From contig CM030937.1 of NCBI GenBank assembly GCA_018136815.1, forward strand, positions 442,553-506,552: a DNA stretch of 64,000 bases. Reading direction: 5' to 3'. The notes beneath the pieces were generated by a model. That model searched no databases, was not told the origin of the DNA, and saw only the letters and a list, made by a program, of their open reading frames with translations. Source of the stretch: Isochrysis galbana. Taxonomy: Eukaryota; Haptophyta; Isochrysidales; Isochrysidaceae. Position 1 is the stretch's first letter. The number at the start of each line of letters is the position of its first letter. The translations under genes and the position numbers were made by a program. Below are positions 33,432 to 44,693 of the stretch, piece by piece.

Positions 33432-33456
33432 CGCTAAAACTATAACAATAGTTTTT
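33432..33456 (-). repeat. 5' hairpin of the minus-strand LINE
   Basis: The plus strand reads cgctaaaactat-aaca-atagtttttagcg, a near-perfect stem-loop just upstream of the ORF1 ATG. It belongs to the hairpin family found at the 5' ends of the other copies. Confidence 0.8.
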
Positions 33457-34057
33457 AGCGATAAGAAATGGAGCTGAACTGAGAGGCCTCCACCTGAGGA
33501 TAAGAAACTCAGCGCAAGCAGAAAACCATTTCTATATCTTCTATGCGCTGCGGGCCTCGCCGGCGGCCGGCGGGCCAAGCAAGTTGTCGTTGTCGCCGTG
33601 TCGCCGTGTAGCGGGCCGTCAGCCAATTGTTGTGGTCAATCGTGGCCATTCGTTGGCCGTGGGCCGTGGGCCGCGGGGGCACTTCGCACACTTCGCACTT
33701 ATACTTTTGCGCCTTCCTTCTGCTCTCGGCTGCTTGAATATGTATACACAAAACATAGTAAATAGTAATAGTAAAAGTAAAGACCCCGCGGCTTCTAAGA
33801 AACTATCAAGGTGTGGGAGTCGGCTTATGTAGAAAATGTAGAAGGCAAAAATCCCTGTTTTCTTAATGGTGCACCCTTACTGTATGTCACGGGCTCGTAT
33901 CCTTCCATACTCTATTCTACGAGTAGTAGTACTCCTCCTACCCACGAGTTGCATTGATTTGTGTCTTCCACGGCTTGCACGCGGCGGCGGCGGCACGCGA
34001 GGGAGGAGGGGAAGGAGAGGGAGAGAGGAGGGGGAGGCGGGTTGGGGGAAGGTGGGC
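33457..34057. other. Spacer upstream of PEX10
   Basis: Nothing is recognised apart from GGAGG-rich purine sequence at 33998-34050 just before the gene. Confidence 0.4.
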
Positions 34058-34993
34058 ATGGCGGAGGCGGAGGGATCGGAGGCGCACCCGCTTGCCCTGC
34101 CTATTGCAACAGCTGCCGAGCGTCTGCGCGCGTCGCAGAAGGACCAATTCCACCGTGATGAGCTCTTTCTGCAAGCACAGGCGGCGCTCTGCGCTCTGTT
34201 GGGGCCGCAGAGTGTACAGCGCTTCCTTCCTGAGCTACGCGCGGCGTCGTCGCTCGCGTACGGCGGGCTCTCGGCGGTCCACGGCGCGCAGACACCGGGT
34301 GAGGAGTACTGCGACGTCACATGCGTCGACGAGCGCACGGGACTGCTTGCCTCGCCGGAGCGCAGATGGCTCTCGATCGTGGGAGCTGCCGCGCTGCCTT
34401 ACGTCGTGGGCAAACTGCGTGCACGGCTAGTCGGTCGGGCGCGCGCCTCTGAGTCCAGCCTCATCTGTGCACTCGCGCCGCGGCTGGATGAGCTGGGTGA
34501 TGCGCTCTCACGACTCCAGCTCGCCCTCTTCTGCCTTGGCGTCGGCCCACTCAGCCTGATTGACGGGGCGTTGCGGCTCGGCCACGTGCGGCACGGCACG
34601 CGGCCGAAGGCGAGGTCGCCCTACCGGACGATCGGCGCGCTGATGTTAATTCAGCTGGCCATCTCAGCCATCACTGCACTGTGCGAGCTAAGAGCTCTCG
34701 TCTCGGCACGTAGTCGGTTACGCGCCATTGTTGGGCCTACCAACAAAGACGGGGGAGGATTGGCTGGTGACGTCAGTAGTCCAGTGAGGCCAGCCGACGA
34801 GGACTCCGATGAACCGCCCGCTCGCATCTGCTCGCTCTGTCTTGCGCCCCGCCGCCACCCGACAGCAGGCGTGTGCGGCCACATCTTTTGCTGGGAGTGC
34901 TTGCACAGTTGGGTGGCCGAGAAGCCTGAATGCCCGTTGTGCCGTAGGGCGCTTGAGCCCCAAGCATTACGCTGTTTACACGGGATCCCGTGA
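34058..34993 (+). CDS. PEX10: Peroxin-10 (PEX10) RING ubiquitin ligase
   Basis: This protein of 311 residues has the Pex2/Pex12-type N-terminal domain. QKDQFHRDELFLQ lies near residues 25-37, and the EEYCDVTxV block near 82-90 resembles the corresponding part of known PEX10. A C-terminal C3HC4 RING spans about residues 256-295 (CSLC...CGHIFCWECLHSW...CPLCR). PEX10 sits in the peroxisomal membrane with PEX2 and PEX12 and ubiquitinates PEX5 for recycling. ATG 34058 follows a purine-rich stretch and gives a compact N-terminus; the frame is open further upstream but low-complexity. No intron is seen. The length is normal for the family (about 300-380). Confidence 0.9.
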   Translation: MAEAEGSEAHPLALPIATAAERLRASQKDQFHRDELFLQAQAALCALLGPQSVQRFLPELRAASSLAYGGLSAVHGAQTPGEEYCDVTCVDERTGLLASPERRWLSIVGAAALPYVVGKLRARLVGRARASESSLICALAPRLDELGDALSRLQLALFCLGVGPLSLIDGALRLGHVRHGTRPKARSPYRTIGALMLIQLAISAITALCELRALVSARSRLRAIVGPTNKDGGGLAGDVSSPVRPADEDSDEPPARICSLCLAPRRHPTAGVCGHIFCWECLHSWVAEKPECPLCRRALEPQALRCLHGIP

Positions 34994-37245
34994 CGAGCTC
35001 ATGACGGATCTGCGCGCCTACCCCATCGAGGTGCAAGTGGACGTTGCTGGTGGAAGCGGCAGTAGCTACTACGGCTACACGATCGCAAACGGTCTTTCGC
35101 CTTCCGGAAGGCCTCCTCGTCCACCGGCGTCACATGAGACGGCAACACGGCGACTCTCTAGCCGGCAGTTCTCTAAAGTAGACTCTCAGCGCGGGCAAGA
35201 CGAGGGGGGGAGCGGAGGCTGCGCACTGATGACGCCATGCTTTCGTAGACCTCGTACTTTGCGGGGGGGGGGGGGGGGGGGGCGGCCGCAGTTAGGGGGC
35301 AAGTGGTCAAGTGGTGGTGGAAGGAGTCATGGGTGAGGCTCATAGTACATGGATCTTTTGCACCCTCACGGGAGATCAGGATGAGAGTTTTTAATTGAGT
35401 CTTTGAAAGAGCTAAAACCCTACGGCACTATGTCTATATCTATATCCTGCCCGGCCTGCACTTTTAGTACTTGTATTTGCGTATAGCCCGTCGCAGGTCC
35501 CGGGGCGATAATGTATCCGATACATATCAATGTAATAGTAATAGTAGTAGTAATAATATTTGCTGTCAATCTTGAAGTTTCCTCTTATTCGCCCAATATC
35601 GGCCGCGTGCTAAATGAGTCTTCAGAAATAATCTCCAAATATTAAAAATTACCCGGCGTTATGTGCGGTGTACGGTAGTGCGGTGCTTGATGCTTGAGCA
35701 GATACCCTAGATGGGGAATATGATGTTGGGGCCGGCCAAATACATTTCAAATACATTCGAGGCATACAACCCAGGACGCGCTTCAAATACAGCTAAACAC
35801 ACATGTATATTTGGCCGTTTGGCCTGTCCCCTCCTCTCCCCTCCCCTTCCCCCCCCCTCTCTCACCCCTTCTCTCCCCTGCCCCCGGGACTCCTTCCGGG
35901 GCGGGAAGGGGTCTCCCCTCCATTGGATGATGTGGGCACCTTGTGTTGGTTCCCGAATCTTTACGTAATTCCCAGCTGGGTTTATAGATGTGTAGGAGGT
36001 GGTCCACGCAGGTCGCTCGGCGGGTGGTTTGCGGTTTGGCGGGGGGCGGCCGGCTGTCCCCCCGCGTTTCCCGCCCCGGAGCTCGCGCCTCCTAGCAGTA
36101 GAAAGTACCAGAGAGAGAAGTCTTCCTATGGTCTGAGAGGAGAGTCCCGCGAAAGCCTCGCTCTCTCCTTCTCAGAGAGGGGGGGGTCGGCCCACTTCCC
36201 TACTATTATACTTTTCCTCGCGGCTCTCTTGCCGTCGTTTTGCGGTGCCTTCCGGCAGAGAGAGAAGTCCTTCCTTCTCTCCGCCTCTCCTCCTGCTACA
36301 CTACTTTACTTGTACGCTCTCTCTCTCTCCTCTCTCTTTATTCCGTAGTCCTACCGCTGTCCCGCGGCCACCTCGGAGACGGAGAGAAGAAGAGAGTGGG
36401 AGGAAGGGGGCGGGGCGGGGGGGGGGGGATAGAGAAGGGGGGGGGGGGGAATAGAGAGGGGGGGGATAGAGAGATGAGAGGCGGGAGGAGAGAGATGATG
36501 TACTTACTACTGGGGAGGGGGGGGGGGGGGGGGTTGGGCGGGCGGGCGTCAGTGCGGGGGCGTCAGAGAGGCAGCGGGGTTGGGGGAGAGAGAAGAAGAA
36601 GAGAGTAGAGGTAGAGGGATTTCGAGCTAGAGAGGGAGAGAGAGAGAGAGGGAGGGAGGGAGGGAGAGAGAGAGAGAGGGAGAGGGAGAGGGAGAGTGAG
36701 AGAGAGAGAGAAAGAGAAAGAGAGAGGAGAGGGAGAGGGAGAAGGAGAGACAGAGAGAGGGAGAGAGCCACCGACAAGACATATACAGAGGGGACAGGAG
36801 AAACATAGCGGGAAGAAACTCTCTCTCCTCTCTCTCTCCTCCCTCTCTCTCTCTCTCTCCAGCTCTCTTTGCCCAGACCCCCAGTAGAGTGTGTGTCTCG
36901 CTCCTCTCGCTTCTCGTTCGTGATATACTTCTTCATCTTCCCTCTCCTCTTTCTTACATATTCTTTCGTGCGCGTGGTCCTCCTACTCCTCCCTCCTCTT
37001 CCTTCCCCCTCCCCTCGCCTCCTTCCCTCCCCCGCCCTTTCGCCTTCTCCCTCTCCCTCTTCCACCACCCTCTTCTCTCAGCAGCCACCTCCCCTCCTGC
37101 CCCTGCCCCCCTCCCCTCCTCTCCCCTCTCCCCTCCCCCTCCCTCTCTCTCTCTCTCACCCCTTCTCTCTCTCGAACCCTTCCCCCTCCCCCCTTCCCCG
37201 CCCTGCCCCGCCCCCCTTCCCACCCCCACAAACCCTCTTCTCACG
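34994..37245. other. Gene-poor interval with poly-G and GA/CT tracts
   Basis: Highlights are a G19+ run at about 35263-35282, AT-rich sequence at 35440-35660, repeated short motif at 35767-35810 shared with 10709-10755, several G-runs (36418-36460, 36519-36535), GA repeats at 36632-36770, and CT-rich sequence from 36820 to 37200. The last part is probably 5' UTR of the channel gene. Long Ser/Leu/Pro and Arg/Glu frames here are repeat-driven. Confidence 0.5.
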
Positions 37246-40200
37246 ATGGCCTCCCCTCTTTCCGCTCGCCGTTCCTCCCTCCTCCCTCCCTCTTCCACTC
37301 CTCCATCGATCGAGCCGCGCTCCTCCTCGCCAGCATTCATCCGGTCGACTCTCGCCGCCTACCGCGAGCAGCTCTCCCACTGTCCCTCCTCCACCGACGC
37401 TGGCATAGATGAGGAAGAAAAAGAGGACGAGGAGACGCGGCAGCGCTCGATCAGGGCCTCCTTCAGAGAGGGCCTCAAGCATGGCTTTCCAGCGCGCGGC
37501 GAGGAGGCGAGCAGTGCGGAAAATGGCGGGCGTGCTGGGCGTCGGCCATCCGAGCGCGAAGAGCGGGAGAACCTCGAGATCTTGCGGCTTATAGCCTTGC
37601 ATGAGGAAATCGCCTCTGCATGGCTGCCGCGGCGGCTCATGCTCCGCCTCTACCTTGCGTGGTTCTTGTGGCGCTCGACTCTACGGATGCGCGGGATGCT
37701 CTCAGTGCTTGGATTCGTCGTTGAGGCTGCCGCCGCATGGTTCCTTCTCATCCTAGTGCCAGCTCAGCTCGCGTTTGAGATCGCCGTCCGCTTCAACTGG
37801 GTCTATGGCATTGGCTACGGCCTCGACGCTATCCTGCTCGCCCCGCGCATCTACCATCTTGGCCGCTTCTTTGTGGCGCTCAGCCACCACGTGGCGGCAC
37901 ACGTTGACGTGCGGCTGATGAGCGGCAAGCTCGGTGTCATGCGAGCGCTTCAGAATCACAGTGCGACCGCCGAGCGCCGCGCGTCGCAGGGCTCGACGCC
38001 GTCTGCGAGCCCGACGCGCGTGCGCCCATCGCATGAGCCGCTCTGGTCGCCATCGCCTGAGCGGGCACGACAAAGTGCGCCGAGTGGCGCGGCACTGGCT
38101 CCCCCTTCGCCCTGGCGTAGCGGCGTGGTGCACTGGCCTGCTGCAGTAGTCGTGCCTTGGAACGTATGGGAGGTTGGCCGCACGCTGCCCGTGCTGCCGT
38201 ACGATGTGTGCCTGTGGGGCACGTCGGCACAGGAGGCCGTGCCGTGGGTGCGTGTGATCCGTGCTCTCGTCTATTGGTACACCACCATCGACCGCACTGC
38301 TGCCGGCCTCGAGCGGTCGCCACGTGTCGCCTTCACCGCAGCGCGTGTGCTGCGCGTCGTCAATTTCTTCATCCTCGCCGCGCACTGGCTCGGCTGTCTC
38401 TTCTTTCTTGCGTGTAGGCAACGAGGTGCCTCGCACTATGCATCGTCCGTGGCGCACTTCCAACTGTTCCATGCAAAGGGTCAGGTGCGGCGCGCCTCGG
38501 CCGCCCGGCACGCCAGCGATCCCACTGGTGCGCCCCATGGGACCACTGAGGCCGCCTTCCTAGCGAACGCTTGCTCAGGACGGTTTCATCGCGCTCAACG
38601 ACGTGCCTGGGCTCTACATGCGCTCTATCTATTGGGGCTTTATGACGCTCACCACTACCGGCCATGTGGACGTCATCTCAGACGCCGATGGCAACGGTAC
38701 GGCCCATCTACGCTCCACCATGTGGCACACCTGTCTTCGTGTGCGGTGTCCCTACGCTCAGCTGTGCGCCTGCCTGCGCTCCGCCGGGTGTCTGCCTGGG
38801 ATCCGCCGTGCGCCACCAGGCTCACTGCACGGCCCGCAATATGCCTGTGAATAGACTGGGAGGTCATCATTGCGGTCGGCATAATCCTCTTTGCCACTCT
38901 GGTCTACATCTACCTGAATGCCAATTTTACGGCGCTGATGCTGCGCATGACGACGGAGATCGACCGGTACCGAACGCGCATTGGTCAGGTGAGCGTCGGC
39001 GCTGACCCAAAGGGCGTGGGCGGGGCGCACTCAGCCGCGCCGACAATCTCTCTGTTCGGACGCACATGGATTGAGCGGCCATGAACACCTGGCTGTCGTG
39101 CGCGCTAGTGTGCGTCCGACGCCTCCCCCTCCCTCCCCTCGCCACCCGTATTTCCACACCTCGTGCTCCCTCCCCTCTGGCCGACAGGTCGACGCTTATC
39201 TGCAGAGGAACAATGTCTCCAAGCAGACGGCACGGATGGTGCGCAAGCACTTTCGCGGCAGGGACGACCAGGACGCCACAGCTGACAAGCTGATCCTGTC
39301 GCAGATGCCGCTCACGCTACAAAAACGCGTGCTGCAGGTGAGCCAAGTCACCCCTCCCACCCTTCCACCTCTCGCCCCCAAAACCTTCAGTCTCAACCTC
39401 CTGCGGCGTGTGGTTACTGCCTACCGTGCGCTACCCTTCTTACCACCTACGGCTCGTGTCAGGACATTTATTCGCACACACTCCGGCGCGTCCCCCTCTT
39501 CACGTTCGGTGGTGCCGATCCGGCTCTCATCGAGCAGATATGCACTTTGCTCCGCCCCGCCTTCTTGCTCGCCGACGAAAATGTGTGCAAGCAGGGAGAG
39601 CTTGCCGGCGAGATCTACTTTCTCGAGGAGGGCAAGCTGCTGCAGGTGCGCACGCTACGTCCAGCTCTCTTTTTCCCTTAGTGTGCATGAAGGGGCCACA
39701 AGCAGCCCAACTGAGGGGCGGCGCAACGCGTGCGCGACAAGGCGACCCACGCTGCACCGGCTTGTGCCACGCCGCGAGCACTGACGCACTAAGGCCCTCC
39801 ATCTTCCGGATTCGCAGTGGGAAGCACCTATGACGAGCGATGCCGAGGAGCTGGAGGAGATGGCAAAGCTGATGTCCGATCCAATGGCAAACGGCGGTGC
39901 CGCAGCATTAGCTGAGATCTCTGCACGCACGCGCCAGGCTGGCGGCTGGCCGCTACTGCGCTCGGAAATAGACGCCTCTTCGACGCGCTCTCGCCCTACT
40001 GCACACAGCGTGCATGGCGCCAATGCCTGCGCGGGCAGCGGCGCCTTAGCTGATGCAAGCGCGGGTGTGCCACGCCGGCAAAGTAGATCCAGCCATGGAC
40101 GGCTCAATCGCAACCCGAGTGCACCAGCCCGCTTGGACTCCATCGCCGTCGACGCGGACGAGCATCGATCAGCTGCGTCGCACGAGAGCTCGGCGATCAC

Positions 40201-42737
40201 GCACGAGGGCCCTCGTGGCACCGCGGCGGGGCGCGCCCCGGCCGTCGCCACCGCATCCGCCGCCATCGCCGCGATGCAGCAGCGCGCCGCGCAGCGCAAT
40301 CTTGGTGCGCGCACGGCGGTAATGATGGCGGCAGCCAAGGTGCGAGAAGCTTTGGAGAGAGCGCAGCGGCAGGAACCAATTGTGCTCGGCGAGAAGGGCT
40401 CTGTTGTCGGTGAAGTGGCCGTTCTCTTTGGCGTCCGGCATATCCATTCCGTTGAGGCAGTCAAACCTAGCAAGGTGCGTCCGTAGAGGCGAGATTGACG
40501 ACGCACAACTGGGCGCTCCCGAAGTTGCTACACTCCATGTCGAGAAAGGGGCGTGATCCGCCCACCCCCCGATGACACACCCGTCCCACCCTCGTTGACC
40601 TTCGCCGCCGGCTCCGTAGGTGCTCATCCTCGACAAATCCGATCTCTTCAATATAATGCGCGACTTTCCGGCCGAGCTCGACGAGATGCGGCGGATGACC
40701 CGAGATCGGTTGAGACGGAAGAATCACCCTGTGCTCGAACAGATCGAGAAGATGGAAGAAAAAACACCCGAGGTGGTCCACCAGCTATCCGACTTGATGT
40801 TCGCCGCCTCGGACGGCGACATGACCCGACTTCGACATGCGCTGAATGCGGGTGTTGCGGTGAACTCTGTCGACCACAACGGTGCCACCGCACTCCACGT
40901 GGCGGCGGGCGCGGGGCACGTGGCGGCAGTGCGAGAGCTCTTGGAGGCAGGCGCGAATGTCGACGTGCTGGACATGTACGGCAACAACCCCCTGCAATGT
41001 GCGCTCAAGAAAGCTCATGTGGGCGTGATTCAAGTGCTCCGCCAAGCAGGTGCGACCCTCTCCATCTCGGCTGACGAGGCGGCGGCTGAGCTTTGTTTTT
41101 GCATCATGCAAGGCAAGGCGCTGCAACTCAAGCTGCTCTTGCTATGTGGTGCGGACGTCAACGCCGCGGACTACGACAAGCGCACCGCCTTGCACGTGGC
41201 TGCCGCCGAGGGGAACCTCACGCTTGTCCAGCTACTTGTATCCGAGGGTGCCACGTTAAGCCCGCGTGACCGCTGGCTGGGCACGCCATTGGGCGATGCC
41301 CTCAAACGATCAAACTATGCACTGGCGCACTGGCTACATGGGATGGGCGCCGAGCTGGGGTGGTCTGATGAGGTTGCCGCCTCGGGGATGTTGTGCGAGT
41401 TGGCACGCAACGGGATGCTCGAAAAGCTACGCAACACCATCATGTGCGGCGCCGATGTGAACGTGAGTGACTACGACTTGCGCACACCGCTCCACCTCGC
41501 CGCTGCCGAAGGGCGGCTCCCGTGTGCGCAATTGCTTGTCGACTCGGGCGCTGACGTCAATGCCAAGGACCGCTTTGGCGCGACGCCGCTGCGCGAGGCA
41601 ATCCAAGGTCAGCACATCGAACTCGCTCGGATGCTACGATCACGCGGCGCCGAGCTTGGGCTGGACGAGGCGGAGGTTGCCCATGAGCTCCAGACCAAGG
41701 TGCACAAGGGCCTCATCTCCGTATTGCGCCTCTTGCTCGACTGCGGTGCCGATCCTAATGCCCGCGACTTCCAGGGTCGCACCGCGCTGCATGTGGCGTG
41801 CTCCTTCGGTCGCTCGACAGCTGTAGGCGTCCTTGTCGATGCCGGCGCCGATGTCAACGCCATCGACTCGTTCGGCTATTCGCCGCTTAGGGACGCTGTG
41901 CGCACTGACCATGTTGACGTTGCTGACGTACTCCGCAAGCGTGGTGCCGAGCTTTTCCTTGGCAACACCACGGCGGCTGCCGAGCTATGCACACTTGCCC
42001 TGGCGGGCAAAGCGAGCCGGCTGGCGCTCTACCTCCGCTGCGGCGCCAACCCCGACGCCGCCGACCACGACTCGCGTACTGCGCTGCATGTCGCCGCGGC
42101 TGAGGGTAACCTCCCGTGCGTCAAGGTGCTTGTGAACGCCGATGCCAACGCCTCTGCTCAAGACCGCTGGGGCGGCACCCCGTTGCAGGATGCGTTGCGG
42201 CACGGCCACACCGGTGAAGTGGCCATGACGCTTCATGAGGCAGGTGGCCGGCTCAACGTGTCCGAGCACGAGGCCGCCAACCAGCTTTGCTTCTTCGCCT
42301 CCCAAGGGCTCGTCGACCCCATCGCAACGCTTGTCCGCCTTGGCGCCAACATCAATGTGGGCAATGTGGACCGCCGCACGCCCCTACATGTTGCGGCCGC
42401 TGAAGGTCACAAGTCCACGTGCATTTGCCTGCTCGACGCGGGCGCCAACATCGACTCCATCGACCGTTGGGGCAACACCCCGGTGGCCGAGGCGGAGCGG
42501 TCTGGGCTCAGCGGGGTGTTCGATCTCGCGGGATACTACGCGCAAGTGAGAAAGAAGCGCGAGATGGAGGCCGCCAAGTTGCCCGAGTCGGGACGCAAAT
42601 GGATCCCACAGTCGCTTTCATTCCCCGACAAAGCCTTCGCCCCGTGGTTTAGTGCCTCCCCGCTGCAGACCCCGACTAAAAAGCAGGGCGGGATGCCATC
42701 TGCAGCCTCGTTATCGAAACTCAACGATCATATCTAA
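37246..42737 (+). CDS. CNG-type cation channel with split CNBD and ankyrin repeats
   Basis: Seven exons (37246-38484, 38579-38696, 38855-38988, 39188-39337, 39463-39645, 39818-40474, 40620-42737) join in phase to 1532 residues. All introns are GT-AG. S4-S5 (PWVRVIRALVYWY...FDRT-like IDRTAAG) and an S5 with AHWLGCLFF resemble animal CNG channels. The pore reads YWGFMTLTTTGHVD, with TTTG where K+ channels have T-V-G-Y-G, so it is likely non-selective for cations. The C-linker (YLQRNNVSKQTARMVRKHF) and CNBD follow. The CNBD is split by about 185 extra residues (exon 6) between EEGKLLQ and VLGEKGSVVGEVAVLF. Exon 7 carries about 14 ankyrin repeats, as in plant AKT/SKOR channels. The phosphate-binding cassette keeps GEVAVL but lacks the usual Arg-Thr/Ser-Ala run, so nucleotide gating is uncertain. 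Confidence 0.88.
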
Positions 42738-44693
42738 CCCGCCCGCACGATAGCAAGAAGAGTGTCGATTCTCACGATCTTCCCTTACTTTGTTTAGTCA
42801 GCCGCAGGATCATATTAGTCGCCCGCCATCTGTCACCGGTTTCTCCGTCTCGACTACTCGCCCCATGCGAGGAGGAGACTCGTGGGGAAGAGAGCGCGTG
42901 CGCCGGGGGGGGGGGTGCTCTTCGCTTGTTGCGGCACCGCATCGCACTCTGTTGATAGTAGTACTACGTTATAATCACGAACCAAGTTTATGCTTAGTTC
43001 GCCCAGCTGGGGGGGCACGAGCCCCCCCCTCTCCACTCCTCCCCCACTCACTGTGGGGGGGGGAGCACCATCCACCCTCCTGGCTCCCGGCATGCCTTTA
43101 TGGCTTGCTTGTCGAACAGGGGATGAAGATGGAATCGTAGGGAGACGAGCCGGTGACTGACGCGGCTGACTGAGTTAGCGGGTCGAATGAAGAAAGCCGA
43201 TCCATCTGATCGAAAAAGAAAACATTCTTGAAGGTGTCCGCTAAGCTACTGTTGAGACTCACACCTCACACCCTCCCGTGATCCCGCCGACATCGCCTTT
43301 AGCCCAGAGGGTGCAACTCGAGGTTCCTGCCCCCTTTTCTGCGGTCAAATCGCCTTGCTGCACGTTTGTACTGTAAAAAAGGGGGTCCTTTAAGTAGAAC
43401 TTATACCGTCCACATGGGGGGCACTTGCGAAAAAAACAACCAAACCTGAGGTTGCACCCTCTCCCCTAATACCCCTACCGCTAGCCTCCACTACTCCGCT
43501 ACTCCGCTACTCCCCCTTCCCGCTCCCCCCCTCGTTCCTTATTCTTCGGTTTTGGTTTTGGGGGGTCGACCCGCGTACACTACACACTACTTCGGTGCTT
43601 CGGGCCTCGCGTTAGGGTTAGGGGGAGGGGGAGGGGTGGGGCAGGCCTCTTGTGTTGGTTTTGGTTTTTGGTGGCCTCGGGCTGTGTTCGGAGTGTTCGC
43701 CCCCGTGTGGGGGCCCGGCCTTTCGTCGGCCTCCCCCAGTGCGCGATTGTTCGGTTAGAGGCGCTTCGTCTCCCGCGCCCGATTTCTATCCCTGATCGCT
43801 CTGTTGCCATCAGATCGGAAGAAGAATGTGTAGAGCCGAGCGTTGCCGGAGGGCTCTGAGCCACTCCGTCGCGAGCGGCACACGCGGCTAGCGCGGCGCT
43901 ATGGCCCTCCCCCCCGCCGGGAGTCGGGAGTCGGGTGAATGAAATTCTGGATGGGGATGGGGTCGGGCAACTCCATTTGGAGTTTTGGACTGGGGACGAA
44001 CGGCGAACGAGGGGCGGTGGGGCGGCGAGACGCTTCTAGCGGCCATTACTGTTTTGAGTCCGTTCAAGTTCAAGTTCGTTTGGATCTTGGCTAGTAATAT
44101 TTTGTGTCAACAGCATATGCAGGTATTGGTACAGGACTCTGCTGCATATTTTTTGCGATATTTTCTCTGCGTAGCTTTCGTGTTTGGGTAAACAAGGCAA
44201 CTGCGGCTATTTCTACTTGCTACTTGGGCCTTGGGACCTACCCGGGCCATCCATAACCCCCCCCCCCACGGATAGGAGAAGGAGAGGGAAGATGGCGGGG
44301 TGAATTCGCCCAGCTTCTCAAGAAAAAAATTGGTAGGCAACAGTGGTTTCTGAGTTTTTTTGTCTTCCCTTTCGCCCATCCCTACTTCAATGAATAGATA
44401 TTTTCGCAATGATTGGGTATGCGTTTAGCTCTAAACAAAGGCATGCACGCGATAGCTTCGCATAAACACTGATCTTTTCACAGTTTATTTGTTAAATGAC
44501 CGCATACTGGCACTCACTGGATCGCTCACTCGACGAGGAAGTAAATGGGGAATAGGCGTAGCCACCCAGCAAAAAGCCGCTCGCTCGTCGGAGCTTGGGA
44601 GACGTTCCATCTTCTTCCTGCGGTCCTCCCTCTCGCTAAGGGTGAGCAGCCTCTTCACGAGTATCGGCTTCCGGAGCGGCTGACGAGGAGCAC
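42738..44693. other. Intergenic with retroelement fragment and repeats
   Basis: From 42979 there is a retroelement 5' fragment (hairpin aaccaagttt...cttagtt, then ggggggcacgagcccccc). Bases 43840-43908 match the start of the window (1-75). Bases 43600-43635 contain two TTAGGG units, too few for a telomere-derived tract. No gene is supported. Confidence 0.45.
42979..43120 (+). mobile_element. Retroelement 5' fragment with double hairpin
   Basis: An imperfect palindrome at 42980-43000 is followed by a G7/C7 hairpin at about 43009-43029, then CTCTCCACTCCTCCCC. The same arrangement occurs at 30362 (plus) and at 52336 (minus). Confidence 0.65.

Noticed and set aside
36301..37068. 255-residue minus-strand ORF upstream of the channel gene
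   Set aside because: It consists of Arg/Glu/Gly and Ser/Leu repeats from GA and G tracts.
43600..43635. TTAGGG repeats as interstitial telomere
   Set aside because: Only two units are present in a G-rich context.
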